NCBI RefSeq assembly: GCF_034259425.1
Contig: NZ_JAXIVU010000003.1
Span: forward strand, 124,001-188,000
Direction of reading: 5' to 3'
Source of the DNA: Denitrificimonas halotolerans
GTDB taxonomy: Bacteria > Pseudomonadota > Gammaproteobacteria > Pseudomonadales > Pseudomonadaceae
Length of the DNA: 64,000 nt
The position numbers and the translations under genes are program-made. Each line of letters starts with the position of its first letter. Position 1 is the first letter of the stretch. Positions 28,612 to 36,993 of the stretch are shown in pieces. Below the pieces are notes generated by a model. That model was not told the origin of the DNA, searched no databases, and was given only the letters and a program-made list of their open reading frames with translations.

Positions 28612-28905
28612 TTAAGCTTCAACAACCGCGAGTATTTCACTTTCGCTCATTACCAGTAACTCTTCGCCATCAACTTTAATAGCGTTGCTACCTGAGTAAG
28701 GACCAAATACCACCTTATCGCCTACCTTTACAGCAAGCTCACGCACTTCACCATTGTCTAAGACACGGCCAGTACCTACGGCAAGAATCTCACCTTGGTT
28801 TGGTTTTTCAGCCGCTGAACCTGGCAGCACAATGCCACCAGCAGTTTTTGTTTCTTCTTCGCTACGGCGAATTACCACACGGTCATGCAGAGGACGAAGC
28901 TTCAT
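28612..28905 (-). CDS. groES: Co-chaperonin GroES (Hsp10)
   Basis: A 97-residue heptameric lid for GroEL. It starts MKLRPLHDRVVIRR and contains the mobile-loop region TAGGIVLPGSAAEKP (about residues 21-35) that docks on GroEL, then a conserved GDKVVFGPYSG. It is the first gene of the groESL operon, with an AGAGAT ribosome site upstream. The heat-shock promoter lies about 140 bases before the start. Confidence 0.97.
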   Translation of the reverse strand: MKLRPLHDRVVIRRSEEETKTAGGIVLPGSAAEKPNQGEILAVGTGRVLDNGEVRELAVKVGDKVVFGPYSGSNAIKVDGEELLVMSESEILAVVEA

Positions 28906-29048
28906 TGTCGATCTCTCCCAAAGGGTTAGTTACATCAACCGATGTCATTCATCGGCATATTAATAAAGTCCGGCAAGCCGGTAGATGCTGTGCAAGAAAT
29001 ACAGCACACATAATAATCTGCTGATGCAGAATTTCTTAGTTACTAGCT

Positions 29049-29076
29049 ATATGGGGACGCTCAAAAATATTTCAAG
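29049..29076 (-). promoter_or_regulatory. Sigma-32 heat-shock promoter of groESL
   Basis: On the minus strand CTTGAAA is followed by 13 bases and then CCCCATAT, essentially the consensus RpoH promoter. Transcription would begin near 29040 and give a leader of about 135 bases before groES. No CIRCE element was seen, so regulation is by sigma-32. Confidence 0.88.
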
Positions 29077-29155
29077 GCCTACACCCTATATTTTTTACAA
29101 ACACAGAAATATTTATCAAACCAGTGCGCAGCCAGGTACAACTACGAAATGAATA

Positions 29156-29189
29156 CAGTGACCATACTCACAACCGAGCATGGTCACTG
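29156..29189 (-). terminator. Hairpin after fxsA
   Basis: A 10-bp perfect stem (CAGTGACCAT / ATGGTCACTG) with a 14-base loop, 38 bases after fxsA and upstream of the groESL promoter. It would insulate the two units, though its T-run is weak. Confidence 0.5.
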
Positions 29190-29227
29190 CACTGTAGGGA
29201 TGACTGCTGGCTTAATCCGCTCAGATA

Positions 29228-29698
29228 TCATTGATCTTTACGCTCATACTCGCCTTCAATGACATGCGTTTCACGGGTTTCTGAGTAGCCATGATGCTTA
29301 GTATAAGTGGTGCTACGAGCATAATATTCACGTGATCGCGCAGCACTATGCTCCATATATTGGGCAACCCGTTGGATAAGCCACTGACGAACAAAGGGCA
29401 ATAAACAAAGCAAACCGATTACATCACTGATAAACCCTGGTAAAAATATCAGCCCACCACCTACAGCCAATAATAAACCGTTGAGCATATCCTTATTAGG
29501 TACTTCACCTTGCGCCATACGCTCACGCACTTTAAGCGCCGTCGTTAAACCGGCTAAGCGCATGCACAACACACCCAAAACACCGCCGGCCAGCACTAGG
29601 AGCAAAGTTGCCGAAGCTCCAATACTGGCCCCCACCCGAATCAAAACAAACAATTCTATGAGCGGGAACACTAAAAACAATAAGAAAAAATTTCGCAT
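29228..29698 (-). CDS. fxsA: FxsA family inner-membrane protein
   Basis: A 156-residue membrane protein with about three to four hydrophobic segments in the first 110 residues (FFLLFLVFPLIELFVLIRVG, LLLVLAGGVLGVLCM, LLLAVGGGLIFLPGFISDVIGLL) and a charged C-terminal tail. The GGGLIFLPGFISDVIG block is the FxsA signature. In E. coli, overproduced FxsA relieves F-plasmid exclusion of phage T7; its normal role is unknown. Its position next to groES is conserved in gamma-proteobacteria. Confidence 0.9.
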   Translation of the reverse strand: MRNFFLLFLVFPLIELFVLIRVGASIGASATLLLVLAGGVLGVLCMRLAGLTTALKVRERMAQGEVPNKDMLNGLLLAVGGGLIFLPGFISDVIGLLCLLPFVRQWLIQRVAQYMEHSAARSREYYARSTTYTKHHGYSETRETHVIEGEYERKDQ

Positions 29699-29820
29699 CG
29701 GTACACCTTAACCATCGATATATTTAATTAATGCGTCCCTGCAAGGTAAAACACAAGGGGCATTCAACAAAGATCATGTAACAAAATACCTCAAACCTGC
29801 TCTTACTCCTCTTACTTCCC

Positions 29821-31347
29821 TTACTCTTCAAGCGCAGCCGCTGTTTTACGTCGATCCACACGCCACTGCCAAATAATCAAAATAATTGTTGGCAAACCGA
29901 GCAGCGCTGTAATGAAAAAGAATTGTTCATAACCATACTTATCGACCATGACTCCTGAATAACCACCAATTAAGCGTGGCAATAACAGCATAATCGAGCT
30001 AAGCAACGCATACTGTGTGGCTGAAAAACGTAAATTTGTCAGGCTCGATAGATAAGCGACGAAGGCTGCAGTTGCCATCCCTGCGCTAAAGTTATCGCAC
30101 GAAATAGTGACAATCAGCATATTCAAATCTGCACCCATGCTAGCCAACAGCACAAACATCAGATTCGTTCCGGCAGAGAAAACCCCGCCGAGCAATAAAA
30201 TCGGCATGATGCCAAAGCGTACAATCAGTACACCACCAATCCCAGCACCAAGTAACGTCATAATTAAACCAAAGACTTTACTGATGCCAGCAATCTGATC
30301 TTTACTAAAGCCTTGGTCAATATAAAACACATTAGCCATCACCCCCATCACTGTGTCTGACATGCGATAAGTGGCAACCAAACCTAAAAGCAAAAGCGCC
30401 TGCCAACGGTAGCGAACGACAAAGTCACTCACCGGAGTTAAGACTGGCGCTAGACCTTTACGCCCTAAAGAAGACAAACAAAATAAAGTTAATAACGTAT
30501 AAAGCAGACCGCGTAAAAACGCACGGTCGCTATAAAACAAGTCACTCAAGCCCGTGTGGCCTGCTGCAAATAAATGAAAATCAGACTGGTAAAATTGAGT
30601 CATCATCGCAGGCACGGAGACCAATAACACCATTAGAACAACCACAGAAATCAGCTGATGACTGAGTTTGTAACGATTAACTTCATCCTCCGCAGGCAAC
30701 ACAACCGTGGGTTCTTTCATCCATAAAGTAGTGAGCAAGCCGGGTAACATTAGTAAGGCAAATAATAAGTAGGTACTGGCCCAGGCCGAATGTCGATACT
30801 GCAATCCTGTGGAGCCAAACCACTCAGCAAAATACAATGCTCCAGCCGTGGCTAATAACGCAGCGACACGGTAGCCGGCCATATAACTGGCCGCTAAAGC
30901 TGCCTGCCGACTGTTATCTAAGATCTCTAAACGATAAGCATCCACCGCAATATCTTGGGTTGCCGAAGCAAAAGCAACTAACACGGCCAGAGCGATAAGG
31001 ACAGCCAGGTGACTTTGCGGATTACTGAGCGCCATCCCAGCCAAGCCAGTAGCCACTAAAAGCTGCGAGAACACTAGCCAAGAACGACGTCGCCCCAAAC
31101 GACCCAGAACTGGTAATCGCCACTGATCTAATAAAGGCGACCATACCCATTTGAATGCATAAGCCAAGCCAATTAAGCTTGCATAACCAATGGTCTCACG
31201 CGCAACCCCCGCTTCTCGCAACCAAACTGACAAAGTGGAAAAAACCAGCATATAAGGTAGGCCCGCAGCAAAACCCAATAGTAGTAAGGCTAAAACAGCA
31301 GGGTTCGAGTAGGTCTTAAGGGCTGTATGCCAACTATTATTGGCCAT
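29821..31347 (-). CDS. AmpG-family MFS permease
   Basis: A 508-residue inner-membrane protein with about 12-14 hydrophobic segments across its whole length. It matches the AmpG-like branch of the major facilitator superfamily, which imports anhydro-muropeptides for cell-wall recycling: SVWLREAGVARETIGYASLIG near residue 40, WSPLLDQWR near residue 68, and a SATQDIAVDAYR block near residue 127. Pseudomonas has two such genes (ampG and ampP); this sequence alone does not decide which. It ends 122 bases before fxsA. Confidence 0.82.
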   Translation of the reverse strand: MANNSWHTALKTYSNPAVLALLLLGFAAGLPYMLVFSTLSVWLREAGVARETIGYASLIGLAYAFKWVWSPLLDQWRLPVLGRLGRRRSWLVFSQLLVATGLAGMALSNPQSHLAVLIALAVLVAFASATQDIAVDAYRLEILDNSRQAALAASYMAGYRVAALLATAGALYFAEWFGSTGLQYRHSAWASTYLLFALLMLPGLLTTLWMKEPTVVLPAEDEVNRYKLSHQLISVVVLMVLLVSVPAMMTQFYQSDFHLFAAGHTGLSDLFYSDRAFLRGLLYTLLTLFCLSSLGRKGLAPVLTPVSDFVVRYRWQALLLLGLVATYRMSDTVMGVMANVFYIDQGFSKDQIAGISKVFGLIMTLLGAGIGGVLIVRFGIMPILLLGGVFSAGTNLMFVLLASMGADLNMLIVTISCDNFSAGMATAAFVAYLSSLTNLRFSATQYALLSSIMLLLPRLIGGYSGVMVDKYGYEQFFFITALLGLPTIILIIWQWRVDRRKTAAALEE

Positions 31348-31352
31348 AATAT

Positions 31353-31715
31353 TCAGTTTTCATGGGTAAATAACGCACTCTTGTCACAGGCATAATCAGG
31401 CTGCCATTGATAATGAGATAACTTAACACGACCATGCTCAACGCAGATGCCTTCTGTGCGTAAGCGTTGGCGCTGCTTCTCACCGGCAAAGGTATTGGCC
31501 GGCAAACTGATACGTCCACCAGCCGCTACAACACGATGCCAGGGCAGTTTCGTATCCTCAGGCAATCGACTCAACTCACGTCCGATCCAGCGTGCTAAAC
31601 TTGGATACCCAGCCAATTTCGCCAACTGCCCATAAGTGACTAAATGCCCTTGAGGAATCTTGGACAACAACAGATACAGAATGCTCCGTAACTGTTGTTT
31701 CTTTTCTGCTTCCAT
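31353..31715 (-). CDS. Alkyltransferase-like protein (MGMT family, ATL)
   Basis: A 120-residue DNA-binding protein related to O6-methylguanine-DNA methyltransferase. The helix-turn-helix and Arg-finger region (VTYGQLAKLAGYPSLARWIGREL) is present, but the active-site PCHR is replaced by PWHR (about residue 60), the hallmark of alkyltransferase-like proteins. These bind O6-alkylguanine without repairing it and flag it for nucleotide excision repair. It is short, as ATLs are, and sits 5 bases before the AmpG-like gene on the same strand. Confidence 0.88.
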   Translation of the reverse strand: MEAEKKQQLRSILYLLLSKIPQGHLVTYGQLAKLAGYPSLARWIGRELSRLPEDTKLPWHRVVAAGGRISLPANTFAGEKQRQRLRTEGICVEHGRVKLSHYQWQPDYACDKSALFTHEN

Positions 31716-31804
31716 GTTGGAACCCTATTCTCCGCTCTATGTCTATGCTGCAGTCGCTAAAACTGTACTGTACAACATATTTCACTTTCTTCTGAGTTTT
31801 AATA

Positions 31805-32812
31805 ATGCGTGTTTTCGCTGCTAGCATTTTTGTTCTAAGTCTACTTTTCTCTCATTGTTCTTATGCAGATACAGTTTGGCTAAAAAATGGTGACCGCTTG
31901 TCAGGACGTATTGTATTGCTCAGCGGTGGTACACTGTTACTAGAAACAGACTATGCTGGCACTATCACACTCAATATTGAAAAAGTTGCTACTTTAAAAT
32001 CTGAACAACAACTGTTGGTACAGCTAGACACCTTTAATACGGAAAAAAGCAAAGCCTTACGCCCCGCTCCTGAAGGCAGTGTTACCTTGGTCAATGGTGG
32101 CGAACCAAAAACCCTCGTACTCACTGACATCAAACAACTTATGGCACCACGCCCAATCATTGAAGACCTTCGTTGGAAAGGCAATATCAACTTATCTGCA
32201 GACTACAAACGCAAAGAAAGCAGCTCCGATGATTACAATTTAAATGTCAGCTCCGAACTGCGTCACGGGCTATGGCGTCATGACCTCGATACTGAATACG
32301 ATTACGAAACTAAAAATGGTGCAAAGAAAACTGAAAGCTTTGAGGCGAGCTACGCCCTCGATCGCTTTATTACTGAACGTTGGTTCTGGAAAAACAAAGC
32401 GAAATACCTCAATGATCACATTGAAGAACTGCGCCGCCAGTATGTGTACGGTACTGGCCCTGGCTTTCAGTTTTGGGATAACGAATTGGGTGCGCTCGCA
32501 CTCTCAAGCTTAGTGAACCATAACAAATTCAAATTTAACTCTGGTGAGCAGCAAAGCTTTAACTCTGGGATTCTATCGTGGAATTATAATCGCTATTTCA
32601 GCGGCAAAGTCTTTGAGCTATACAGTAAGGGGGAGTTTGGTGCACCTTTCATAGGTGACATTAATTACATTATGGATGGTGAAGCGGGCTTGCGCTTTAA
32701 AGTGAACAGTTGGGCAGCTCTAACCTTAAAAGCTGAACTGAATAAAGTATCTAGCAAGTACGGTGATGTAAATGATCGTCGCTACACCATCGGAGTCGGC
32801 GTCGGCTGGTAG
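31805..32812 (+). CDS. DUF481 family outer-membrane protein
   Basis: A 335-residue exported protein with a signal peptide (VFAASIFVLSLLFSHCSYA) and a C-terminal half of alternating beta strands ending in GVGVGW, typical of an outer-membrane beta-barrel. The DUF481 (YdiY-like) region begins near residue 110 (NLSADYKRKESSSDDYNL). The N-terminal part (VWLKNGDRLSGRIVLLSGG) is the small beta domain often found with DUF481. The function is unknown; E. coli YdiY is acid-inducible. Confidence 0.82.
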   Translation: MRVFAASIFVLSLLFSHCSYADTVWLKNGDRLSGRIVLLSGGTLLLETDYAGTITLNIEKVATLKSEQQLLVQLDTFNTEKSKALRPAPEGSVTLVNGGEPKTLVLTDIKQLMAPRPIIEDLRWKGNINLSADYKRKESSSDDYNLNVSSELRHGLWRHDLDTEYDYETKNGAKKTESFEASYALDRFITERWFWKNKAKYLNDHIEELRRQYVYGTGPGFQFWDNELGALALSSLVNHNKFKFNSGEQQSFNSGILSWNYNRYFSGKVFELYSKGEFGAPFIGDINYIMDGEAGLRFKVNSWAALTLKAELNKVSSKYGDVNDRRYTIGVGVGW

Positions 32813-32862
32813 TACTACTACCCATACATGTATGTCACGCGCCGCAAGCAGTTTAAAAAACA

Positions 32863-32911
32863 GCCCGACTTAATTGGCGCAAATCAGGCAGTGTGCGCCA
32901 ATTAAGTCGGG
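32863..32911. terminator. 18-bp perfect hairpin between DUF481 gene and SDR
   Basis: The arms 32864-32881 and 32894-32911 (CCCGACTTAATTGGCGCA and its complement) pair perfectly over 18 bp with a 12-base loop. On the minus strand the stem is followed within three bases by six T's, so it should terminate the SDR transcript; it may serve both convergent genes. Confidence 0.8.
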
Positions 32912-32954
32912 TTGGATATCTGTCAATACAGGTGCAATGCAATGAAAAAAATGG

Positions 32955-33034
32955 ACAGCTCTACCATCCTGCGGTCAGGCATGGCCATCTAGCCGCAGGA
33001 ATCCCCGTCCTTTAGGACAGGGAGGATGTCAAAT
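32955..33034 (+). mobile_element. Solo right-end scar of the IS1341-like element
   Basis: Read on the minus strand, 33034 to 32955 reproduces about 80 bases of the element's right end: TTGACATCCTCCC, the GTCC-TAAA-GGAC hairpin and the GGCTAGATGGCCATGCC segment. It is in the opposite orientation to copies I-IV. No tnpB remains. Its first bases form part of the stop codon of the neighbouring SDR. Confidence 0.75.
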
Positions 33035-33787
33035 GCGTAGACCACCATCCAGCTCTAAGATGCGGCCTGTGTAGTAATCATTTTCAAAAATATAAGCTAC
33101 CGAGTGAGCAATTTCTTCTGGTTTACCCATACGACGCAAAGGGATTCCTGCAGTCATTTTCTCCAAAGCTTCAGGCTTCATACCTAACGTCATCTCAGTC
33201 TCAATAAAGCCGGGCGCAACACCGGCAACACGAATACCATAACGCGCCAACTCTTTCGCCCACACTACAGTATCAGCAGCAACACCTGCTTTAGCTGCTG
33301 AATAGTTGGCCTGCCCCATATTACCCGCACGAGAGATTGACGAAATATTAATGATCGCACCTTCGTTTTTCAGCTCAATCATTTTTGCAGCCACTTCACG
33401 AGTGCACAAAAACACCCCTGTCAAATTCACATCAATCACTGATTGCCAATTGGCCAAGCTCATTTTGCTCATTTCGCCATCACGCACACGAATGGTTAAA
33501 CCATCACGTAAAATACCCGCATTGTTCACCAAACCATGGATAGCACCAAAATCACTCGCTACCTGCGCAACCATATGGATGACCTGCTCTTCATTAGCTA
33601 CGTTGCAAATATAAGCACGGGCTTGTGAACCAGCACCCTCACAAGCAGCTACCGTCTCATCCAACTTCGCTTGATCTAAATCCACCAATGCTAACTTAGC
33701 ACCTTTACCTGCCAAGTATTCAGCCATGGCGCGACCTAAACCCTGACCACCCCCCGTCACAATAATCACTTTATCTTGTAACTGCAT
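33029..33787 (-). CDS. SDR family oxidoreductase (FabG/PhaB-like)
   Basis: A 252-residue NAD(P)-dependent short-chain dehydrogenase close to 3-oxoacyl-ACP (or acetoacetyl-CoA) reductases. It shows VTGGGQGLGRAMAEYL (cofactor), NNAGILRDG, ISSISRAGN and YSAAKAG (catalytic Tyr/Lys near residue 158). An Asp after the second strand (ALVDLDQ) suggests NADH preference. The C-terminus LELDGGLRI is usual for the group. The stop TGA overlaps the TTGACA of an IS right end, so the insertion lies exactly at the gene end. Confidence 0.88.
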   Translation of the reverse strand: MQLQDKVIIVTGGGQGLGRAMAEYLAGKGAKLALVDLDQAKLDETVAACEGAGSQARAYICNVANEEQVIHMVAQVASDFGAIHGLVNNAGILRDGLTIRVRDGEMSKMSLANWQSVIDVNLTGVFLCTREVAAKMIELKNEGAIINISSISRAGNMGQANYSAAKAGVAADTVVWAKELARYGIRVAGVAPGFIETEMTLGMKPEALEKMTAGIPLRRMGKPEEIAHSVAYIFENDYYTGRILELDGGLRI

Positions 33788-34033
33788 TTCTCTCTCTCTT
33801 ATTTTTCAACAGTAATAAAATTCAGCGCCCATTAGGCAGGCTACGCCTCAAAGTGGCTCAGTGTATTATTTTAAATAGGGGCTTGAACAGCCTTTCAAGT
33901 AAAGAATCCCCCAAGCCAAGTCAAAAATGCAAAAATACAATACAGCAGCATCGTCAAGCGCCCATCACTGTCATCACACACCCAGCGCTGAGCTTTGCTA
34001 AACTGATGATCTGACTAATTCCGAGGATTGAGC

Positions 34034-35677
34034 ATGGCAACTGTATTGCGCACTGTATTAGCACAATTAAATATGCGTGTTGGAGATATTAACGGCAACG
34101 TAGAACGTATCCTAGACGCAAGCGTGGAAGCTGCACATGAGCATGAAGCTGATCTGATTGTTTTTCCTGAGCTGTCTTTATGTGGCTATAACGCTCAAGA
34201 CTTACTGTTACGTGACAGCATGCAATTACGTATTGAAAATGCCTTAGATCGCCTGTGTACCGCGCTACCACACAAACTTCATGTACTCGTAGGTTATCCT
34301 TGGACTGACAATGACCATCGTTACAACTGCTGCGCTCATTTCCACCAAGGAAAAATTCAAGGGGTTTATAAAAAACAGTTTTTCCCCACTGACCCGACCT
34401 CCTTTGCTCAACGTTATTTCACTCCAGGTACGGAACCACTGTGCATCGAGATCAACAATATAAAAATAGCGGTAGGTATTGGCAAAGACGTTTGGCAAAC
34501 AGCATTTATTGAACAAGCCAGCACCGCAGATGCCAAGATGATCGTCAGCTTAAATGCCTCCACCTTCCATCGCAACAAACAAGCGGAGCGAGAGCAAATG
34601 CTCAGTGAAAATGCCCGCTTAGCTAAAATACCAATCCTCTACACCAGTCAAGTCGGTGCACAAGATGACCTCATCTTTGATGGCGGCAGCTGTGCAATGG
34701 ATGCCCAAGGCAACTTGCGTCAACGCGCTCCAGCCTTTGCCGAACAGCTATGCCCTCTAGAGTTACAATTTACTCGCTCCGATTGTTACATCGAGCGTTC
34801 CATCATAACCCCCCTGCTCAGTGATGAAGCCCGTATCTATCAAGCTTTAATGATGAGCTTAAAGAATTACACCGAACACAATGGTTTTAAAGGTGTCTTG
34901 CTCGGTTTATCTGGTGGTATCGACTCAGCTCTGGTCTTAGCCATTGCTGCAGACGCTTTAGGCCCTGATAAGGTACAAGCAGTCATGATGCCTTATCACT
35001 ATACCGCGCAAATCAGTAAGGACGATGCGGCTGAGCAAGCTCGGACGATGGGGGTCGACTACAAAACCATTGACATCGCACCTATGGTTGAAGCCTTTGT
35101 CCACAGCTTAAATCCGCTTTTTGCCAATATGCCCGTCTCTAGCCACGACACTACAGAACAAAATCTTCAGGCCCGCTGCCGCGGCAACATCCTTATGGCT
35201 CTGTCGAACAAAAATGGTTACTTGGTTCTACCAACCAGTAACAAAAGTGAAACAGCCGTAGGCTATTCCACGCTCTATGGCGATATGGCCGGTGGCTTTG
35301 CCCCACTCAAAGATGTATCAAAAAGTATGGTGTATCGCTTAGCACGCTACCGCAATACTTTAGGTCGTGTTATTCCTGAGCGCGTCATCAGCCGTCCACC
35401 ATCTGCGGAGCTCGCGCCCGATCAGAAAGATGAAGACAGTTTGCCACCCTACGATATTTTAGATGAGCTACTGCGCCTCTATGTCGAGGAAGATTTATCC
35501 GCCCAAGCCATTATCCAGCGTGGCTTTGACCAAGAAACGGTAATGCGTGTTTTACGCTTAGTCGATGTCAACGAATACAAGCGTCGCCAAGCAGCACTGG
35601 GCCCCCGCATCAGCAAACGTAGTTTTGGTAATGATCGTCGTTATCCTATAACAAATCTTTGGACACTCGGTCAGTGA
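34034..35677 (+). CDS. nadE: NAD+ synthetase, long form, with degenerate glutaminase domain
   Basis: A 547-residue protein with an N-terminal nitrilase-like domain (about residues 1-260) and a C-terminal synthetase domain with the ATP-pyrophosphatase loop GLSGGIDSAL (about residue 290). It amidates nicotinic acid adenine dinucleotide to NAD. In glutamine-dependent NadE the N-terminal domain releases ammonia using a Glu-Lys-Cys triad. Here the Glu (FPELSLCGY) and Lys (VYKKQFFP) remain, but the expected ICED motif reads IGKD near residue 150, so the catalytic Cys is a Gly. The enzyme may therefore need free ammonia. The start at 34034 has GAGG upstream. Confidence 0.9.
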   Translation: MATVLRTVLAQLNMRVGDINGNVERILDASVEAAHEHEADLIVFPELSLCGYNAQDLLLRDSMQLRIENALDRLCTALPHKLHVLVGYPWTDNDHRYNCCAHFHQGKIQGVYKKQFFPTDPTSFAQRYFTPGTEPLCIEINNIKIAVGIGKDVWQTAFIEQASTADAKMIVSLNASTFHRNKQAEREQMLSENARLAKIPILYTSQVGAQDDLIFDGGSCAMDAQGNLRQRAPAFAEQLCPLELQFTRSDCYIERSIITPLLSDEARIYQALMMSLKNYTEHNGFKGVLLGLSGGIDSALVLAIAADALGPDKVQAVMMPYHYTAQISKDDAAEQARTMGVDYKTIDIAPMVEAFVHSLNPLFANMPVSSHDTTEQNLQARCRGNILMALSNKNGYLVLPTSNKSETAVGYSTLYGDMAGGFAPLKDVSKSMVYRLARYRNTLGRVIPERVISRPPSAELAPDQKDEDSLPPYDILDELLRLYVEEDLSAQAIIQRGFDQETVMRVLRLVDVNEYKRRQAALGPRISKRSFGNDRRYPITNLWTLGQ

Positions 35678-35684
35678 CTTCGCA

Positions 35685-35706
35685 GCACCCTTACGGATGA
35701 GGGTGC
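35685..35706 (+). terminator. Hairpin after nadE
   Basis: A 7-bp stem (GCACCCT / AGGGTGC) directly after the nadE stop. The expected T-run is absent: the left-end scar of the IS element starts at the next base. Confidence 0.6.
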
Positions 35707-35738
35707 GCGCTAAAAATACGAGGTCTTACGCGATTTTG
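35707..35738 (-). mobile_element. Solo left-end scar of the IS1341-like element
   Basis: On the minus strand ATCAAAATCGCGTAAGACCTCGTATTTTTAG matches the left ends at 12258, 41640 and 50401. The bases just outside it (35739-35742) read TTAT on that strand, as at the other copies. Nothing else of the element remains. Confidence 0.65.
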
Positions 35739-35801
35739 ATAATCAATGTGCCCTTTTTTATATGACGAGCAGCAACAAGCCCTACTCAATGTCAGTAACG
35801 G

Positions 35802-36920
35802 TTATAAAACAACCAGGTTATCACGGTGAATCAATTCTGCTTCAGCCATATAACCTAAGGTTGCAATAATGTGAGTCGAACAACGCCCCATGATTGAAGC
35901 AGATTCTGCGGCACTGTAATTACTTAAGCCACGTGCAACTTCATGACCATTTTCATCAACACACACCACCATCTCACCCCGCAAGAAATGCCCTTCCACT
36001 GCGGTAACCCCCACAGGCAATAAACTTTTATGATCCTCGGTCAACGCTTTAACTGCACCGGCATCTAAAGTTAAAGTCCCGCGGGTTTGCAAATGCCCAG
36101 CCAACCATTGCTTACGCGCAGCATCGCGGCACTGTTCAGTGGTGAGCAAAGTGCCTAAACGTTCGCCAGCATGCAAACGATCAATAACTCGCTCAAGACG
36201 CCCACCGACAATCACAGTATAAGCGCCGGAACGTGCAGCTAAACGTGCAGCACGCAATTTGGTCTGCATACCTCCACGGCCTAAAGCACCAGCACTACCA
36301 CCGGCTACTGCATCCAAACTAGGATCATCAGCACGTGCCTCATAGATCACCTGAGCATCAGGATTATGACGTGGATCTGCATCGTACATTCCATCACGGT
36401 CAGTCAAAATCACTAACAAGTCCGCTTCAACTAAGTTAGCTACCAACGCCGCTAAAGTGTCATTATCACCAAAACGGATTTCATCGGTAGCCACGGTGTC
36501 ATTTTCATTAATGACGGGAATGACACCTAACTCCAACAAAGTGCGTAAGGTACTGCGAGCATTTAAATAACGCTTACGATCAGACAAGTCATCATGGGTT
36601 AGCAAAATCTGTGCAGTGCGCTCATCATGTTCAGCAAAGCTGGTTTCCCAAGCTTTAACCAAGCTCATTTGCCCAACTGCTGCCGCCGCTTGCAACTCAT
36701 GAATTGCACTGGGTCGCTCTATCCAGCCCAAACGGCTCATACCTGCCGCCACAGCACCAGAAGATACCAATACCAGATCGATACCTTGTTGGCGCAAGGC
36801 CACCATTTGTCGCACCCAAACCGCCATAGCATCACGGTCTAAGCCGTCACCATCAGCGGTTAATAGTGCACTGCCAATTTTCACTACCCAGCGCTGAGCG
36901 CCTGTTACTTTGTTGCGCAT
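35802..36920 (-). CDS. proB: Glutamate 5-kinase
   Basis: A 372-residue cytosolic enzyme that phosphorylates glutamate as the first step of proline synthesis. The amino-acid kinase domain spans about residues 8-260 (VVKIGSALLT at the start, LVSSGAVAAGM near residue 51, PVINENDTVATDEIRFGDNDTLAALVA near residue 132). A C-terminal PUA domain follows from about residue 278. It is the last gene of the conserved rplU-rpmA-obgE-proB unit, 73 bases after obgE. Confidence 0.95.
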   Translation of the reverse strand: MRNKVTGAQRWVVKIGSALLTADGDGLDRDAMAVWVRQMVALRQQGIDLVLVSSGAVAAGMSRLGWIERPSAIHELQAAAAVGQMSLVKAWETSFAEHDERTAQILLTHDDLSDRKRYLNARSTLRTLLELGVIPVINENDTVATDEIRFGDNDTLAALVANLVEADLLVILTDRDGMYDADPRHNPDAQVIYEARADDPSLDAVAGGSAGALGRGGMQTKLRAARLAARSGAYTVIVGGRLERVIDRLHAGERLGTLLTTEQCRDAARKQWLAGHLQTRGTLTLDAGAVKALTEDHKSLLPVGVTAVEGHFLRGEMVVCVDENGHEVARGLSNYSAAESASIMGRCSTHIIATLGYMAEAELIHRDNLVVL

Positions 36921-36993
36921 AACTCACAATCCTGTTGAATATTTATACTTAGCAGCTGCTTACAGCTACTTAAGCCCACCCATCAGCACATGA

